Assembly: GCA_029747015.1 (NCBI GenBank)
Contig: JAKOGI010001352.1
Coordinates: 10,001 to 74,000 of the forward strand
Length of the DNA stretch: 64,000 nt
Direction: 5' to 3'
From: Carnegiea gigantea
Lineage: Eukaryota; Streptophyta; Magnoliopsida; Caryophyllales; Cactaceae
A program made the translations under genes and the position numbers. The notes beneath the pieces were generated by a model that saw only the letters and a program-made list of their open reading frames with translations, searched no databases and was not told the origin of the DNA. Below are positions 12,331 through 24,309 of this stretch, piece by piece. Each line of letters begins with the position of its first letter. Position 1 is the stretch's first letter.

Positions 12331-12549
12331 CCTACGCTACATAATGGAGGCACTAATACCCTTGATATTCCCTAACATCCAATCTATGGCTTCTTTATTT
12401 TGTCTAAACAAGACATTCAATTTTCCCTCTTGGTCCTAATATAAGTCAGAAGTGATAATCACAGATAAAGATTCATTGGGTCCTACAAATGAGTACTTAA
12501 GAGAGTCAGGAAGAGGTTTCAATTCAAGAGCAGTAGGACAGGGAATGTA

Positions 12550-13160
12550 CTAAGAAGCAGACTTAGAAGCAGAAGTAGAAGCAATCAGACAGTTCACAGC
12601 AAAGAACAAATCAACAAATCCAAACACATCATACTCAGGCTCATCATCAATAAGAAGAGAGTCATACTCTGCAACAAGCATGTCATCAAACTCATTATCA
12701 ATTACAGACTCCTCTACCCAGCTAAAAGTAGAAAACTCCATATCATCAAAACCAGAATGCTATCTTTGCAAATCAAAAACATTTAATTCCAAGATCATAT
12801 TACCAAAAGATAGCCTCACTATACCATTTTTGCAATTAATTAGGACATTGTCAGTGGCTAAGAAAGGATGCCGTAGAATAGCAGACACTTGACTAGCAGT
12901 GTCAGCTATCTTCTCAGCCTCAAGCATGATAAAGTCCATAAGGTAAATAAATTCACCCACCCCAATCAAGACATCATCAACTACACGCCTAGGCAATTTG
13001 GTCAATCTATCAGCTAGTTGGATGACCATTTAGGTAAGTTTTAGCTTATCTAGCCTTAGCCTCTTATATTTAGTGAACGGTATCAAATTAACACTAGCCC
13101 CTAAATTAACCAAAGCTCTATGAATAAACTAGTCTTCTATGACTTTTGAAATAGTAGGGC
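12550..13160 (-). pseudogene. Element B protease region
   Basis: Athila-type aspartic protease. The active-site segment at about 13120-13075 reads LVNLGASVNLIPF. The expected catalytic aspartate is Asn, a GAT-to-AAT type change. Downstream, 13029-12760 gives MVIQLADRLTKLPRRVVDDV and GEFIYLMDF, then LRHPFLATDNVLINCKNG. The acidic C-terminal part (12741-12550) is rich in D/E with EPEYDVFGFVDL. All of it is co-linear with 62731-63250 in element G. Confidence 0.82.
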
Positions 13161-13374
13161 AACCAGGATCCTTGTACTTCACTGGGATCTAGAGAGAAAT
13201 GAATGAACTAGCACTAGAGGCTAAAAAAGACTTCTTCTAAAGACTAGTAGCTCCTTTGGTGGTATACAGATCCTTCAAAAATTTAGCATGTGGAGGCATC
13301 TGTAGAATAGCTTTAAGCAAAGGAATGTTAATTTTGACTTGATAAAAGGTCTCTCTCATCTTATCAATATGAGC

Positions 13375-14950
13375 TTAGTCTTTCTTTTTCAACGCATCGG
13401 GGAAAGGAGGTAAAGGATTATGAACATTCTTTGGCAAGGAAGGTGAAGAATAATTAATAGAATCTTTCTCCTTAGGTTCCTTTTGAACAGAAGGTGCGTC
13501 CGAAGGCAGAGGATTAGAAGATTCACTAGAGACACCATTAGTAGCATCCGTTGAGTTACTAGATGAATCGGTATCTCGAGAGGAAAAAAAGGGAGAAGAA
13601 TTCTGGAATGAACTATGAGGGTACTTGTAGGGTTCATTGGAATCTTCCACTTGTCAATATCTTGACTTGATCTAAGAGATATGACTACATTCACTTTCCT
13701 CACATATTCACTAGGGTTAATTCCAGACGTAGAAGAAGAGGCATGACTCTTAGGGTTCACTTCTGTTTGACTTGAAAAAGTACCTGAGTCCCTAGAAGAT
13801 GATGCTAATTAGGAAAACTTTCAATCATCATTCTCATGATCCTTTCCATATTAGCATTAATCATCGTCTCTAGATTATTATTAATTCTTCTCTCAATCTT
13901 ATCAATATCAGAGTAACCAAGAGGAGGATGAACCTGAGCAACAGGAGGTGGAGGTCTAGATGCATTGGGCACACCTTGGAAAGCCGATCTCTAAAAATGG
14001 TTAGAAGGATGGGAATGGCTGGGAGTTGTTTCCAGACAGCACTTCACGTTGAGAATTAGAGACCGCAACATTAGGTCCACTACTCCAAGAAAAGTTAAGG
14101 TGATTTCTCTACCTTGAATTATAACAAGGGAAAAATAGGTCATTCTTATGTCTTTGAAAGGCGATGCTCACTTACTCAGGTACAATTGACAGCTGGTGAG
14201 CAAATAAAAGACATACACTCAATGAATGATCTAAGGTCTTACAGTGAGAGCAAGACACCATAGAATTATAAGAAATCTGGGGACTCTGAACAGATAATCC
14301 CTTCAACATGTTTTCCAAAACTGTAATCTTAGACTTAAGGTGACCCACATCAGAAACAGAATGCATCCCACCCTAGCAAATCTAGAATTTAGACTATTAT
14401 CTCTAACAGTTTCCCACTACATGATGCTTTCAGCTAAGTCCTCTAGAAATTTTCAAGCAGCAGTGGTGCTCTTAGAAAGAAAGTCGCCTTACCACATGGA
14501 CTCTAATATGGTTCGGGTTTGTTCGTCAAGTCCTTTATAAACAATTAGCACAAATGTGCTTGGTTTAAGCCATGGGTGGGGACACTAGGTTAACAAATTC
14601 TTATACCTATCTGAACATTTCAAAAATGATTACCTTTCTAGTTGAACAAACTGATTAATTTCATTCCTTAGTTCAATAGTCTTAGCATTAGGAAAATATT
14701 TTCTTGAGAACAACTTAACGAAGTCATTCCAAGAAGAAACAGAAGTAGCCAAGCCATACATCCATCTTTTGATAGAATCTTTCAAAGCAAACGGAATTAA
14801 TTTCATTCGTACAACATCAATAGAAATATTAGGGAAATACATTCTGGAACATACTTCCTCAAATTCCCTTAAAAACAAATATACATCCTCTAAACTAGTG
14901 AACCTACGGAGCATTTGAGGGTAATAAGGCCTCAATTTGAAGGTCACATT
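13375..14950 (-). pseudogene. gag: Element B gag remnant
   Basis: The N-terminal capsid part lies at 14947-14630: FTSLEDVYLFLREFEEV and MKLIPFALKDSIKRWMYGL, then SWNDFVKLFSRKYFPNAKT, a standard retrotransposon-gag domain. A CCHC zinc knuckle with correct spacing (CSHCKTLDHSLSVC) lies at about 14255-14210, after LENMLKGLSVQSPQISY. The C-terminal serine/proline-rich linker runs 13760-13375, beginning MNPKSHASSSTSGIN. Frame changes separate the parts. Element E carries the same segments. Confidence 0.82.
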
Positions 14951-15953
14951 AGGTCAAAGATCATGCAGATTAAGACATGATGGCAAAGTGGTCCTAAGAG
15001 GATAGAAAATATCGCTCAAAGATTTTTCTTATGCAATTTCTTTCAATTCAAGTTCAGGCCTGGGTTCATGTTCACGTTCTAGTTCAAGGGTTGAGTTTAC
15101 TCCTAAAAAGTATTTTGTTCTCAGGGCCTCTAACCCAACTAGTCATGAGAAGCCCACACCATCACAAAAGTATTTTTGGTCTTTTTTTCTTTTTTTTCTT
15201 TTTTTCTTTTTCTATCTTTTTATTTTTTTTATTTCTTTGGATTTTGATTTTTTCCTTACTTTTCACGCACAAAACCAAAACAGAAAGTAAACGTTTCCTA
15301 ATATAAAACAAAAATGGACAACACAAATAAACTAAAAGAAAACAAAAAAATAAACTAAAACCTAAACAAGCAAAAGCCAAAAATAAAATTAAAACAAATC
15401 AAAACACTATACACAGAAAATTCAACACAATCACAGGTAACATGAATATATTTTATGTGAATATTTTTGTCCCAGAATAGAGCAAAAAAATCAGAATAGA
15501 AATTTATTTCCAAAAATTGTTGAAAATTCCACAAATGCCTAAAAATTCCATAAAAATTCACCTACTCTAAAAATCCCCAAGAATCCACTAAAAATATCAG
15601 AACAACCAAATCAGCACTAGAACATCCCAGAAAAATCGAAATAGAAACAGAAAATCTGGAAAAACTTGCACTAATTTTCTTTTCCCAATTCTACTTCTGC
15701 CCTTGTACTATTCATAGCCAAACCATTCGTTCTGTTTTTTTTTTCTTTTTTTTTTACAGAAAATAATAACTCAAAATCAAAACCAAATGGACCAAAATAA
15801 AAATCAAAATACAAGCTCTAATAAAAAATCTAAAACAATTAAAACTAAAGACACACTCGAACAATAAAAATAAAAATGAAAAAACTTGATAATAAACAAA
15901 AACGGCCCACACAATTGAACAACTCGACTTGCAACCAAATTTCACAAAATCCA
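14951..15953 (-). other. Element B untranslated leader
   Basis: Non-coding stretch between primer site and gag, rich in A on the + strand with T tracts at 15180-15245 and 15730-15760. The same layout and wording recur in E (49650-50600) and, in sense orientation, in G (61208-61717). No gene seen. Confidence 0.6.
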
Positions 15954-15971
15954 TCCCTACCAACAGCACCA
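15954..15971 (-). other. Element B primer-binding site (tRNA-Asp type, decayed)
   Basis: In sense it reads TGGTGCTGTTGGTAGGGA, 13 of 18 matches to the complement of the 3' end of plant tRNA-Asp(GUC), the known Athila primer. It lies six bases from the LTR, the same spacing as in E and G. Most changes are transitions. Confidence 0.75.
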
Positions 15972-15977
15972 GAAACT

Positions 15978-17381
15978 ATTTGTAATTTCTGTAAGTTTAC
16001 AGTTTATCATTGTAGCACTTATAGGTTGATCTTAGGGACGAATTACGGAGCTTGGGTTGCTAAGTAGATTTAATTATCTTTGACCCTTGCCACAAGCTGA
16101 ACTATCACCAAAGTAAATGAAACTGAATCAAGGTTAAAAAAAAACAATTAAAACTAAGACACCTAAACAAGACTACATCACTAGATTAAAAATCAAACAT
16201 CTCCAAACTGACATCTTCAACAGCTTAAGATTCAATGGTCAAGTTAATTCGGCTTAAACAAAGGAGAACAAAAGACATGTATGAAGAGTGGACCACAATC
16301 TCTTAAACTCCAAGTGATAACAAAATAGAACTAAGGTAAAGAACCAAAATCAATCATCAATCAAACTCAGAATCTGAGCACAAATTCACATCGTAATATG
16401 GGCAAAGCAGATCTTTCAAATTCAACCCACAGCTTGTATAAGGCAGCACTAAACATTGACATGACTTGCTTGAATTAAGTGGGAATTTGACTGATTACAA
16501 AAGTTAAGAGTCTAACTTATTAATTTGGGAAAAACAAGAGAAGAAAATCGAGAAAAGGAATAACGAAAACTATGAAATTGAGTATCCTAATTAAACTGAA
16601 AATGACCTCTACATGCTTCCCCTTGAATCGACCTTACTCTTTAATTTTGCAGCCTTCAAAACCACCATCCCTGTCTCTTCAATACTCTAATTAACCTTCA
16701 ATTATGGACTTGTAACTGCGGAATTGATGATGACAGTGACAATTGAGATAACGGTGGGTTTAAAGAATGTAATTATCAAGTAGAAGGTGACCATGAAAGG
16801 TATGGTTATGAATTATGAAGTAAGGATGAAGATGAAGAAATGGTGAGGACAGAGAAAGAAGAAAGGGGCAATTTCACGTGTCACATGAGCATCATATGTG
16901 TTTAAGTGATGGTGAGGAGATGGGGCAAAAGCTGGTTTATTGGGAGAGGCTGTGAGTACAATTGGGCCAGGCTCACATCCAGATAGAGAAGAGAAGGAGG
17001 AGAAAAAAAAGGCAGGAAGGGTTATGGAGTGGGCCACGGGGGAAAGTAGAAGAACGAGCAAGCCTGTGGAGCTGGGGATGGAAGGAGCGGAGAGGGTAAG
17101 GGTTGGTTGGGTCTGTGAGGCAGTGAGTGGGCTCGACATGTGGAAGGAGTAAATGGAACAGGTCCAACGTGAAGAGAGGCTAGCCGGTGGAAGAGAGCTA
17201 AGGCTCTGAACAAGGCTTTAGGCTTTCTTTATTTCTACCTTGTTCACCTCTAAAAGCTTGATCTATTTGAACAAATTATTTATCTTTCCGCAAGTTTTTC
17301 CAATTCCTAGAAAATAAATAAAACATAAGTTATTTTGAGCAAATATTAGATAATAAAAAGATATAAAATGACATAATTCCA
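15978..17381 (-). repeat. Element B 5' LTR
   Basis: 1404 bp, aligned by eye with 6153-7606 and 50627-52060. In sense it begins TGGAATTATGTCATTTTATA at 17381 and ends next to the primer site. Chance ORFs at 16813-17213 are not genes. The right edge is set by the resumption of A's coding sequence (GAACAATATTATGTGCAGTA), identical to that after E at 52065. Confidence 0.85.
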
Positions 17382-18300
17382 GGATGAACAATATTATGTG
17401 CAGTAGAGGTGACTACTCCTGTTGAGCTCAACTTGAGTAAAATCCTTGTAGCTAATGAATTTCCCAAGCTGTTCAAGGATGTTCCAAGACTTCTGCTAGA
17501 TCCGAAAATTGCATTCATCATTGATCTAGTGCCTAGTATGACTCTCATACAAAAGGCTCTTTATCATATGGCAGTAGCAAAGCTACCAAAATTGAAAGTT
17601 CAGTTATAGGAACTATTGGACAAAGGGCTAATCGAGCCTAGTGTGTTTCCATGGGGAGCCCCAGTACTCCTTGTTACAACAAAGAATGGAAGTTTGAAGC
17701 TATGTATTGATTACAGAGAGCTTAATAAGGTGACTATTAAGGATACGTATCCTCTACCAAGGATAGATGATTTGTTCGATCTGTTGGTAGGATCAGTAGT
17801 GTACTCCATAATTGACCTAAGGTACAGTTATCATTATTTGAAAATTAAGAAACAAGATGTACCTCAAAACAAATTCAGGACTCCGTGTGGACACTATGAT
17901 TTCCTAGTGTTACTTTTTGGGTTGATAAATGTCCCAACTTCCTTCATGGATCTCATGAACAGGGTATTTAAGCCTTATTTGGATAAATCTGAAGTGGTTT
18001 TCATTGATGACATCTTAATCTATTCTATGTCCAAGGAGGTGACATCTTAATCTATTCTAGGTCCAAGGAGGTGTATATTAAACATTTAAGAACCATATTA
18101 AGGACTTTAGAGGAAAACAAGTTATATGCCAAACTCAAGAAGTGTGAATTTTGGTTGGATAGCATCCATTCCCTATGTTGTGTAGTGACCAAGGATAGGA
18201 TATCAGTTTCCTAGGTATGATAGGCTATTATAGGGGATTTGTTAAAGGCTTTTCAAAATTACCCTTGCCTATTACCAGCTTGATTCGGAAGAACGCTAAG
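17382..18300 (+). pseudogene. Element A reverse transcriptase remnant
   Basis: Continues A's pol after element B. It reads PVELNLSKILVANEFPKLF, then [50 protein letters not shown] and [20 protein letters not shown], and the catalytic block [11 protein letters not shown]. These are the successive RT blocks of gypsy elements, with both catalytic aspartates of IDD kept. The longest open part is 17616-18050. A stop at 17607-17609 separates it from the upstream part, and a 32-bp tandem duplication at 18009-18072 breaks the frame just after the catalytic block. D carries the same segment without the duplication. Confidence 0.88.
18009..18072 (+). repeat. 32-bp tandem duplication in A's RT
   Basis: The 32 bases at 18009-18040 are repeated at 18041-18072 with one difference (TATGTCC against TAGGTCC). 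The unit starts inside the codons of the catalytic block. As 32 is not a multiple of three, it shifts the frame. The paralogous site in D (about 52665-52700) has one unit, so the duplication followed the segmental duplication. Confidence 0.93.
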
Positions 18301-18369
18301 TTTGAGTGGTCTAAAGAGTGTGAGCAGAGTCTTCAAAAACTGAAGAAGAGGTCATTATCATTCTCAGTT

Positions 18370-18760
18370 TTAGCAACTCAAAGGGAGTGATGATTTATGA
18401 TTTATAGTGATGCCTCTAAAGAGGGCTTAGGATGCATCCTTATATAAAAAGGAAGAGGGACTGCATATGCTTCTCACCAATTAAAGCCATATGAAGAAAA
18501 TTACCCCACACATACCCTTGAGCTAGCAGTTGTAGTGTTCGCCTTAAAATTTTGGAGGCATTATCTATATGGAGTTAGTTGTGAGATTTACACCAACCAT
18601 AAGATCCTTAAGTACATTTTCATCAAGAAAGAGTTGAACATGAGATAAACAAGGTGGTTAGAACTTTTGAAGGAGTGTGAAATGGAAATCAAGTATCACC
18701 TGGGGAAGGTGAATGTAGTTGCTGCTGCCCCAAGTAGGAAGTCAACGGGGTCATTTTCCT
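18370..18760 (+). pseudogene. Element A RNase H remnant
   Basis: Reads YSDASKEGLGCIL, then [50 protein letters not shown], and RWLELLKECEMEIKYHLGK. This is the standard gypsy RNase H with DAS, E and the NH/DH position (aspartate changed to Asn). Stops are visible, for example in ILI*KG and NMR*TR. D carries the same domain at 53055-53420. Confidence 0.85.
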
Positions 18761-18899
18761 ATCTACTTACTCAAGAAAAGAAGCTCCTAAAAGGGTTTGA
18801 AGAACTCCATTATAAAATAGTTTTACCTGGACATAGAGGATACTTGGCAGCACTCCAAGTAGCCTCACCTTTAGTGGATAGGATCAAGAAGCGATAGGG

Positions 18900-19283
18900 C
18901 GAAAACCCTGAGTTGATGAAAATCAAGAAGGGAGTTAAAGAGGAAAAGATCAAGGGCTTCGATCTTATAGAGGGTGTCCTATGGTTTAAAGGATAGTTAT
19001 GTGTGCCAAATGTTGTGGAACTTAAGAAGGAAGTGATGAAAGAAGCACACGACTCTACTTTCACTACTCATCTCGGGAGTACTAAAATATACCATGACTT
19101 GAAAACTCATTTTTGGTGGATTGGGATGAAAAGAGATATGGCGGATTTTGTGGCTAGGTGCTTGACTTGCTAGAGAATGAAGACTGAGCACTAAAAACCA
19201 GGCGGTTTACTTCAGTCCCTATCAATGGCGATGTGGAAATGTGAATATATCACAATGGATTTCATCATCGGTCTACCCAAGAG
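18900..19283 (+). pseudogene. Element A integrase, N-terminal part
   Basis: The zinc-binding HHCC domain and start of the catalytic core: EAHDSTFTTHLGSTKIYHDL, HFWWIGMKRDMADFV, ARCLTC, then YITMDFIIGLPK, where D is the first catalytic aspartate. Element C is inserted directly after GLPK, and the core resumes at 30524. Stops are present (after CLTC and TEH). Confidence 0.85.
19279..19283 (+). other. Target site duplication of element C, left copy (AAGAG)
   Basis: AAGAG immediately before the LTR start TGTAATAG. It is repeated at 30519-30523 directly after the 3' LTR end. The unfilled paralogous site in D reads AAGAC once (53949-53953). Confidence 0.95.
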
Positions 19284-22200
19284 TGTAATAGCTCGACCCT
19301 AAATCATGTTTATTTATTTAATTAAGCAATGTTATTAATTTTTTACATTTATTTTTCTCACTCAATCATCCCGGTTGGGAGAATTTAATTTTGGGCCCCA
19401 CTTTACAATTCAAGTTTCATTTACCGTACTAATTTCAGAAAAATTGATAGTAGGCCTCGATAATTATGATTTAAAAGATTAAATTACTTTTCATGTTATC
19501 ACATTTAATTTTGAGCTTCGGAAAAACAAATTTAATTAATCGCACCCGGTTTGGTATTTTTTCCCTCAACCCGAGCTCATTTAAGGCCAATTTCGGCCCA
19601 ACAAGTTTCAAATCCATTTGTTTAGCTAATTACCATCATTACTCCTAATTTTCATTAGCAAGAGATATTTTGGAGGGTAAAATCTCAGCCAAGTCTTTTG
19701 CTTTGCCTTCATTTCATTTCTAGCCAAGTAAAATGCATAAACTAACTAAGCAAGCAAGACCATCTTCTTCCTCCTCCACCTCCTCCTCCACGGCTGACCT
19801 CTGCCCAGCCTACTGCTGCCATCTTCTGCCGCCAGCCAGGGCTACTGCCAGCTAGCCCCAGCACCACAGCACCACTAGCTGCCACCCCCTCAACCACCAC
19901 CAGCACCAAACACAATGCCACCTTCACATCTTCTTATATTCAAGCTTAAGTGAGGTAATCTTTAAATCTAACTTTATTTAATTCTTGGTTTTATGTTATT
20001 TTTGATCATGAATCATGTTGTTTTGATGCAACCAAGAATTATTTTGATGTTTTATTGGTTGGATCATATTGAAAACAAGTGATCTTTGAAGTTGTTCATG
20101 ATCATGCAAGTTTAGGTGGTGATGATGGATTTTGATTGTTTTAAATGAGATTTTGTGATCTTTGGCATTGTTAATGAATATCGAGATGTTTATGTTGATT
20201 CACATGAGTTAAAGAGTGATTTTAGTGGGTGGTTATGTGAAGAAAAGATTGAAAATATGTGAGTTGGAGCTGAGAAACAGACTTGAAATAGGGGCCACTT
20301 CCGGAATTAACTGGTACTGTTTGGCACATCACAAAATTGTGATTTTTGGTGTAGTGACAGCTGATCTGTTAGCTTTCAATAGGCTCTAAAATTACTCAAT
20401 TTTGAGTTGTGTGGACAAAGTTATGGCCGATTTACTGAAGGCTGCACAGAATACATCGAAACTGGGAGCATATTTAAACAGGAGAATTTACGGAAAATGT
20501 GGTTTTGATTGGGGTATTGAAAAATTGTGATTTTTTGTGTGTGGATAGATCAATGAGTTATCTTTCACTTACCTTTTGAATCACCTTAATTTGAGGTCTG
20601 TGGAAAAAGTTATGGTCATTTTGCTACGACTGCGCAAATTGGACCAAAGTTGTGCACAGTTGTGTTCTAGCCCAATTTTAGGGACCTTACTATGTGAATC
20701 ATGTTTTGTTTCTTAATAAACATTTTATAGGATTTCCTAAGCTTTATGTATTGGGGTCTTATATCTTAATTGGAGGTGAGGAGTGAAAGATATGGATTTT
20801 CTAATGCAGACCATCAAACGGCAACATGAGTGAATACAGAAATCATGATATTTGAAAATATTTTCAGAAGTTTCTATATAATTATGGATATTGCAAGGAA
20901 ATTACAAAGTGTAGTGAGTTCAACAAGTTTGATTATGTATAGAAGCTTACTTAGGTTTGAAAACCGAGTTAAGTGAGCATGAAAATTAAATTTGAGAAGT
21001 GGGCACAGTAATGACTCAAATTAGTGTCTATCGGATCAACTGAGGTTATTTGAGCTTTTTATGAACCTCACAACACCCCTCATGGCATTGAACCTTCTAT
21101 TGTCCATTTCAGAGGCATTAACCATTCTATTATCCATTTCAGAAGTATCACAATTTCCATTATCCATTTCAGAAATATCAGAAACCCATATTTCATTTAT
21201 ATCAATTAAAATATTTTCATTATTACCTCAATTATTTCCATTTGGTCTATTTTGCTCCCATTTGTTGTATTTCAAGTTCGATAACCCTAACTGATTTATT
21301 ATTCAGATTAGTTTGGTTTAACTTGTCTTATATTGAATTATTGGAATTATAGAAGTCTTTTAAATAAATTAATTTCCATTAAAGTTACAAATTATGTCAG
21401 TGAATATGATTTACTAACTACATTTACCTATAATTATATTTCTTTAGCAGAATCGGGGCCTAGTCTATCGTTTCCATTGTGCATAAGTATTATTAAGTGA
21501 AATATCATTTTAAAGATTTCAGGTACATCGATTGCCTATATCTTTAGAAATTCGAGAGTATTTATCAACACTATCATGTTTTTGTAAGTGCATCAATGAA
21601 TTAGTTTACATAGTGATTTATCAGTTAATTACTGACCCCGTCAGTTATCATCTATAGGGCATTCACCCTTCAGTTACCCGCGCGGCTTCAGGCCAGGTCC
21701 CCGATCGGCTTGGCAGGTGTACACCTATTCATAGATCGTAATAGTATCAAGGGGTTCACTATCAGATAATAAGTAGCAAAGCAATTTTACATTCATCTCA
21801 TTCGCTGTTTTAACTTAAATTGAATTGCAAAGCGGCCGCCCAAACAATTTATTCAGAGATCATTTAACAATTCAAGAATGCATGTATTAAGCTTCAGCTC
21901 ACAGTTCGAAATGTTTTTCATGTTTTGTTTTAGACAAATGCTTAGAGAATTGCCCTCATGCTAACAAATCAGTTGAAGAGAATAAGTGAAGCAAGGAAAT
22001 CCGAATGGATCAGAAGTAATACAGTATATGCATACTTTCAAGCTGTATATTCAATTCTTCAGTGGATGGAGATGCAGTTTACATGGTGAATTGTTTTTAC
22101 TATGGTGTAAAAACCTTATATTGGTTAACAGTTGATTATATATGAATTGATCAGGTGTGTATGTATATGTTTGAGGTTATGCTTAACTAAATTATTTATA

Positions 22201-22331
22201 GTACTCATGTTTCAAGCCTTGTCCTTTTTGGACGGCGGTAACATCCCTATCATTGGATTTATCAGATTATAATTGAGGGATTATTAAGAAAAATATAAAC
22301 AGTGAATCATGTTTAATTTGGGGGCGTTACA
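19284..22331 (+). repeat. Element C 5' LTR
   Basis: 3048 bp, TG...CA. It contains a CT-rich segment (about 19765-19800), a 3 x 30-bp minisatellite (21087-21176) and a conserved end at GGGGCGTTACA. ORFs at 19742-19927 and 21061-21294 come from these repeats and are not genes. Confidence 0.93.
21087..21176 (+). repeat. Minisatellite, 3 x 30 bp, in C's 5' LTR
   Basis: Three 30-bp units at 21087, 21117 and 21147 share the core TCCATTTCAGA. The 3' LTR has the same array at 29232-29321, so it is part of the family and was copied by reverse transcription. Such arrays in U3/R often serve as regulatory repeats (inference). Confidence 0.88.
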
Positions 22332-22335
22332 GATT

Positions 22336-22348
22336 TGGTATCACAGCC
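22336..22348 (+). other. Element C primer-binding site (tRNA-iMet type, one mismatch)
   Basis: TGGTATCACAGCC starts four bases after the LTR end. It differs by one base from the initiator tRNA-Met complement TGGTATCAGAGCC. Confidence 0.8.
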
Positions 22349-22659
22349 AGGTTGAGATTTTCTTTATAGGACATAGAGTATGGAGTTAAGATACTGAGAA
22401 ATTGGTTAGTGAGGACTGAGGATTATTATGATATCCTTAGAGATTTGTGGCACTGGTAATGTCTACTTATCTCATACATATTCTACTCATATATTCTTCT
22501 TTGTCAGATAGATCCATATAAAGTGTATATAGTTTGATCTCAAGCAGCAGATTTGACGGAGATTTTGAATAAGAAGTTGAAGGTGCTCCAATGCATTCAG
22601 GTAAGTATGGTCATATAAGCCACCCATCTGAATGGCATATCGTCCTTTTAGCTGGAATT
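22349..22659 (+). other. Element C leader
   Basis: Non-coding leader after the primer site. No gene seen. It runs into a reversed LTR-like fragment at about 22660. Confidence 0.5.
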
Positions 22660-22898
22660 ATTTATTTTTGGGATGTAAACCCTTATACTCCGAGCATGTA
22701 GCCCGTAGAGTTGTGATCTCCAGTGTGTAGCCGTTGAGCTTGATTTCATATTCTTTTATACTTCTATTCAATGTAAGGGATGTGATGTAAGGCTTTAAGC
22801 CTGAAAAATGGCCAGTTTGTAGGCGAAACTCTGTCCGTTTCACCCCAGAAATTTCAGAATCACTAACACTCATAGCCCTAGGGTTGGGGGTCGTTACA
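22660..22898 (-). repeat. Possible reversed LTR-start fragment inside C
   Basis: Read on the minus strand from 22898 it begins TGTAACGACCCCCAACC, the typical start of many plant Ty3/gypsy LTRs. It continues without similarity to C's own LTRs. The left edge is uncertain, and no target duplication or matching partner LTR was found. It could be a truncated insertion or a recombination product. Confidence 0.4.
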
Positions 22899-24300
22899 GA
22901 TGTATCCTATGAAAGACCCTTGACTCATTTTGAGGTTAAATGCATAGGGAAAACCAAGTATGGGCAGAATATACAACTTTAATCAACTTGATAGTTTTGA
23001 TCATTGCGCAAGGATCGACTTTGAAGTAACTTTTGTCCATGATCAATATAATTTACGTAAGGGTTTCCGATCCTGAATTTAAGGTTAAGGAGATATCTGT
23101 CATCTAAAACAAGCTTCAAGGGGAGTGGAGGTCACTTGGTTATTCAAAACCGCTGGACAAATCAAAGTCTGCAAATTAGGCAGAATCCTAATGCACAAGG
23201 TGTGAGTTTAGTCCACTTACAGCCTATGCATTCTATCAGATAGAGATGTTTTAGTTAGTTTATGTCAAAGTACAAAAAGTAAGCTTCCCAATGACCCATA
23301 TTGCAGCACATTTGGAGACCAGTGGTTAATGAAATTTAGCCTAGAAGTTTGATGGTACAGACTATTCAAGTCAGTGGATACATACAATTTTGAGCTTATA
23401 TTTCCTCATTATGTGGGTGCCATTTTATACACTTCTCGAATCCAAGTGGCAATTACTTCAATATGCCTCATTAGTTGCAGATATTTTCTTCTGTAACCCA
23501 AGAATTTCATCTAAGTGAGCTATATGGGAGTTCTTGATGTAGTATCCCCTGAATTGTAGGATTTTGGAGAGGCTTGTTCTATGATACATAAGTTTGAAAC
23601 TATTAACTACAGACTATTCCATATAAGAGAAACCAATGATACTTTAGAGAGACATTTTGCTTCAATCCATTACAATTCAAGACTTGCTTAAATTGCCCAA
23701 ACTCTGCAAGCAGACCATTGACTCCACCTCCATCTGTGAAGTAGACATAACTCTTGAAAATATTTCACTGTATTTTCTGATAACATACCTTCTACCATTG
23801 TCCTTGTCAGATTATCAACTGTTGGATACTCCTCACTTTGACAAGGGGCTTTATCTTTTTGTCCTCATGGCGTCTCCTTATCCAGTTACGTCATCATTCA
23901 CTCTCATGTTACATCTTCTTCAGTTCTGGTCACCTTTTCCTGCTTTTAAGAGCCCAATTGCTTCTAATAGCCGGTTTATAATTGGGTTGCACCCATGTCA
24001 ATAGACGATAATTTTGTAGCACACTTATATAGAAGGTAAATATTAACTACGCTTTTTATAGGGGTTAATTGTTGTCTAATTTGTGGAACCCATTGCTAAG
24101 AAAAATGCAATGTGCCTACCTTTTTGGCTGACTCAATCTAAGTTCCCTGTGGAAGACCACTTGCATAAAGCTTAAGTTTGATAATCAAAATTTTTGCCAT
24201 GCATTTGGATTGCGTTAGTAAGAAATTTTAATAGGTTACTGCCCATTGGAAGAATGTCTTCAGTTGATTCATACTAAAGAACTCTAGAGTGGAAAGTATG
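22899..24300. other. Unrecognised internal stretch of element C
   Basis: About 1.4 kb between the reversed LTR-like fragment and gag. No clear gag or pol motif could be read on either strand. The open frame at 23657-24004 (+) lacks any recognised domain. Probably degraded gag/leader DNA or a foreign insertion. Confidence 0.35.
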
Positions 24301-24309
24301 ACCCAGTGG

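Larger units (their letters stand above)
6153..17381 (-). mobile_element. Element B: Athila-like Ty3/gypsy retrotransposon inserted in A
   Basis: An 11.2-kb element on the minus strand. From right to left it holds 5' LTR (15978-17381), tRNA-Asp-type primer site, leader, gag, protease, RT, RNase H, integrase, a long region without ORF, and 3' LTR (6153-7606). Protease (LGASVNLIPF) and integrase signatures match the Athila group and element G in this window. The flanks show a probable target duplication: GGATA just left of the element and GGATG at 17382-17386. All genes contain stops, and a SINE lies in the integrase. Confidence 0.88.

Noticed and set aside
19742..19927. Gly/Pro-rich frames in C's LTRs (also 27843-28094)
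   Set aside because: Arise from a CT-rich repeat present in both LTRs. Frames differ between the copies.
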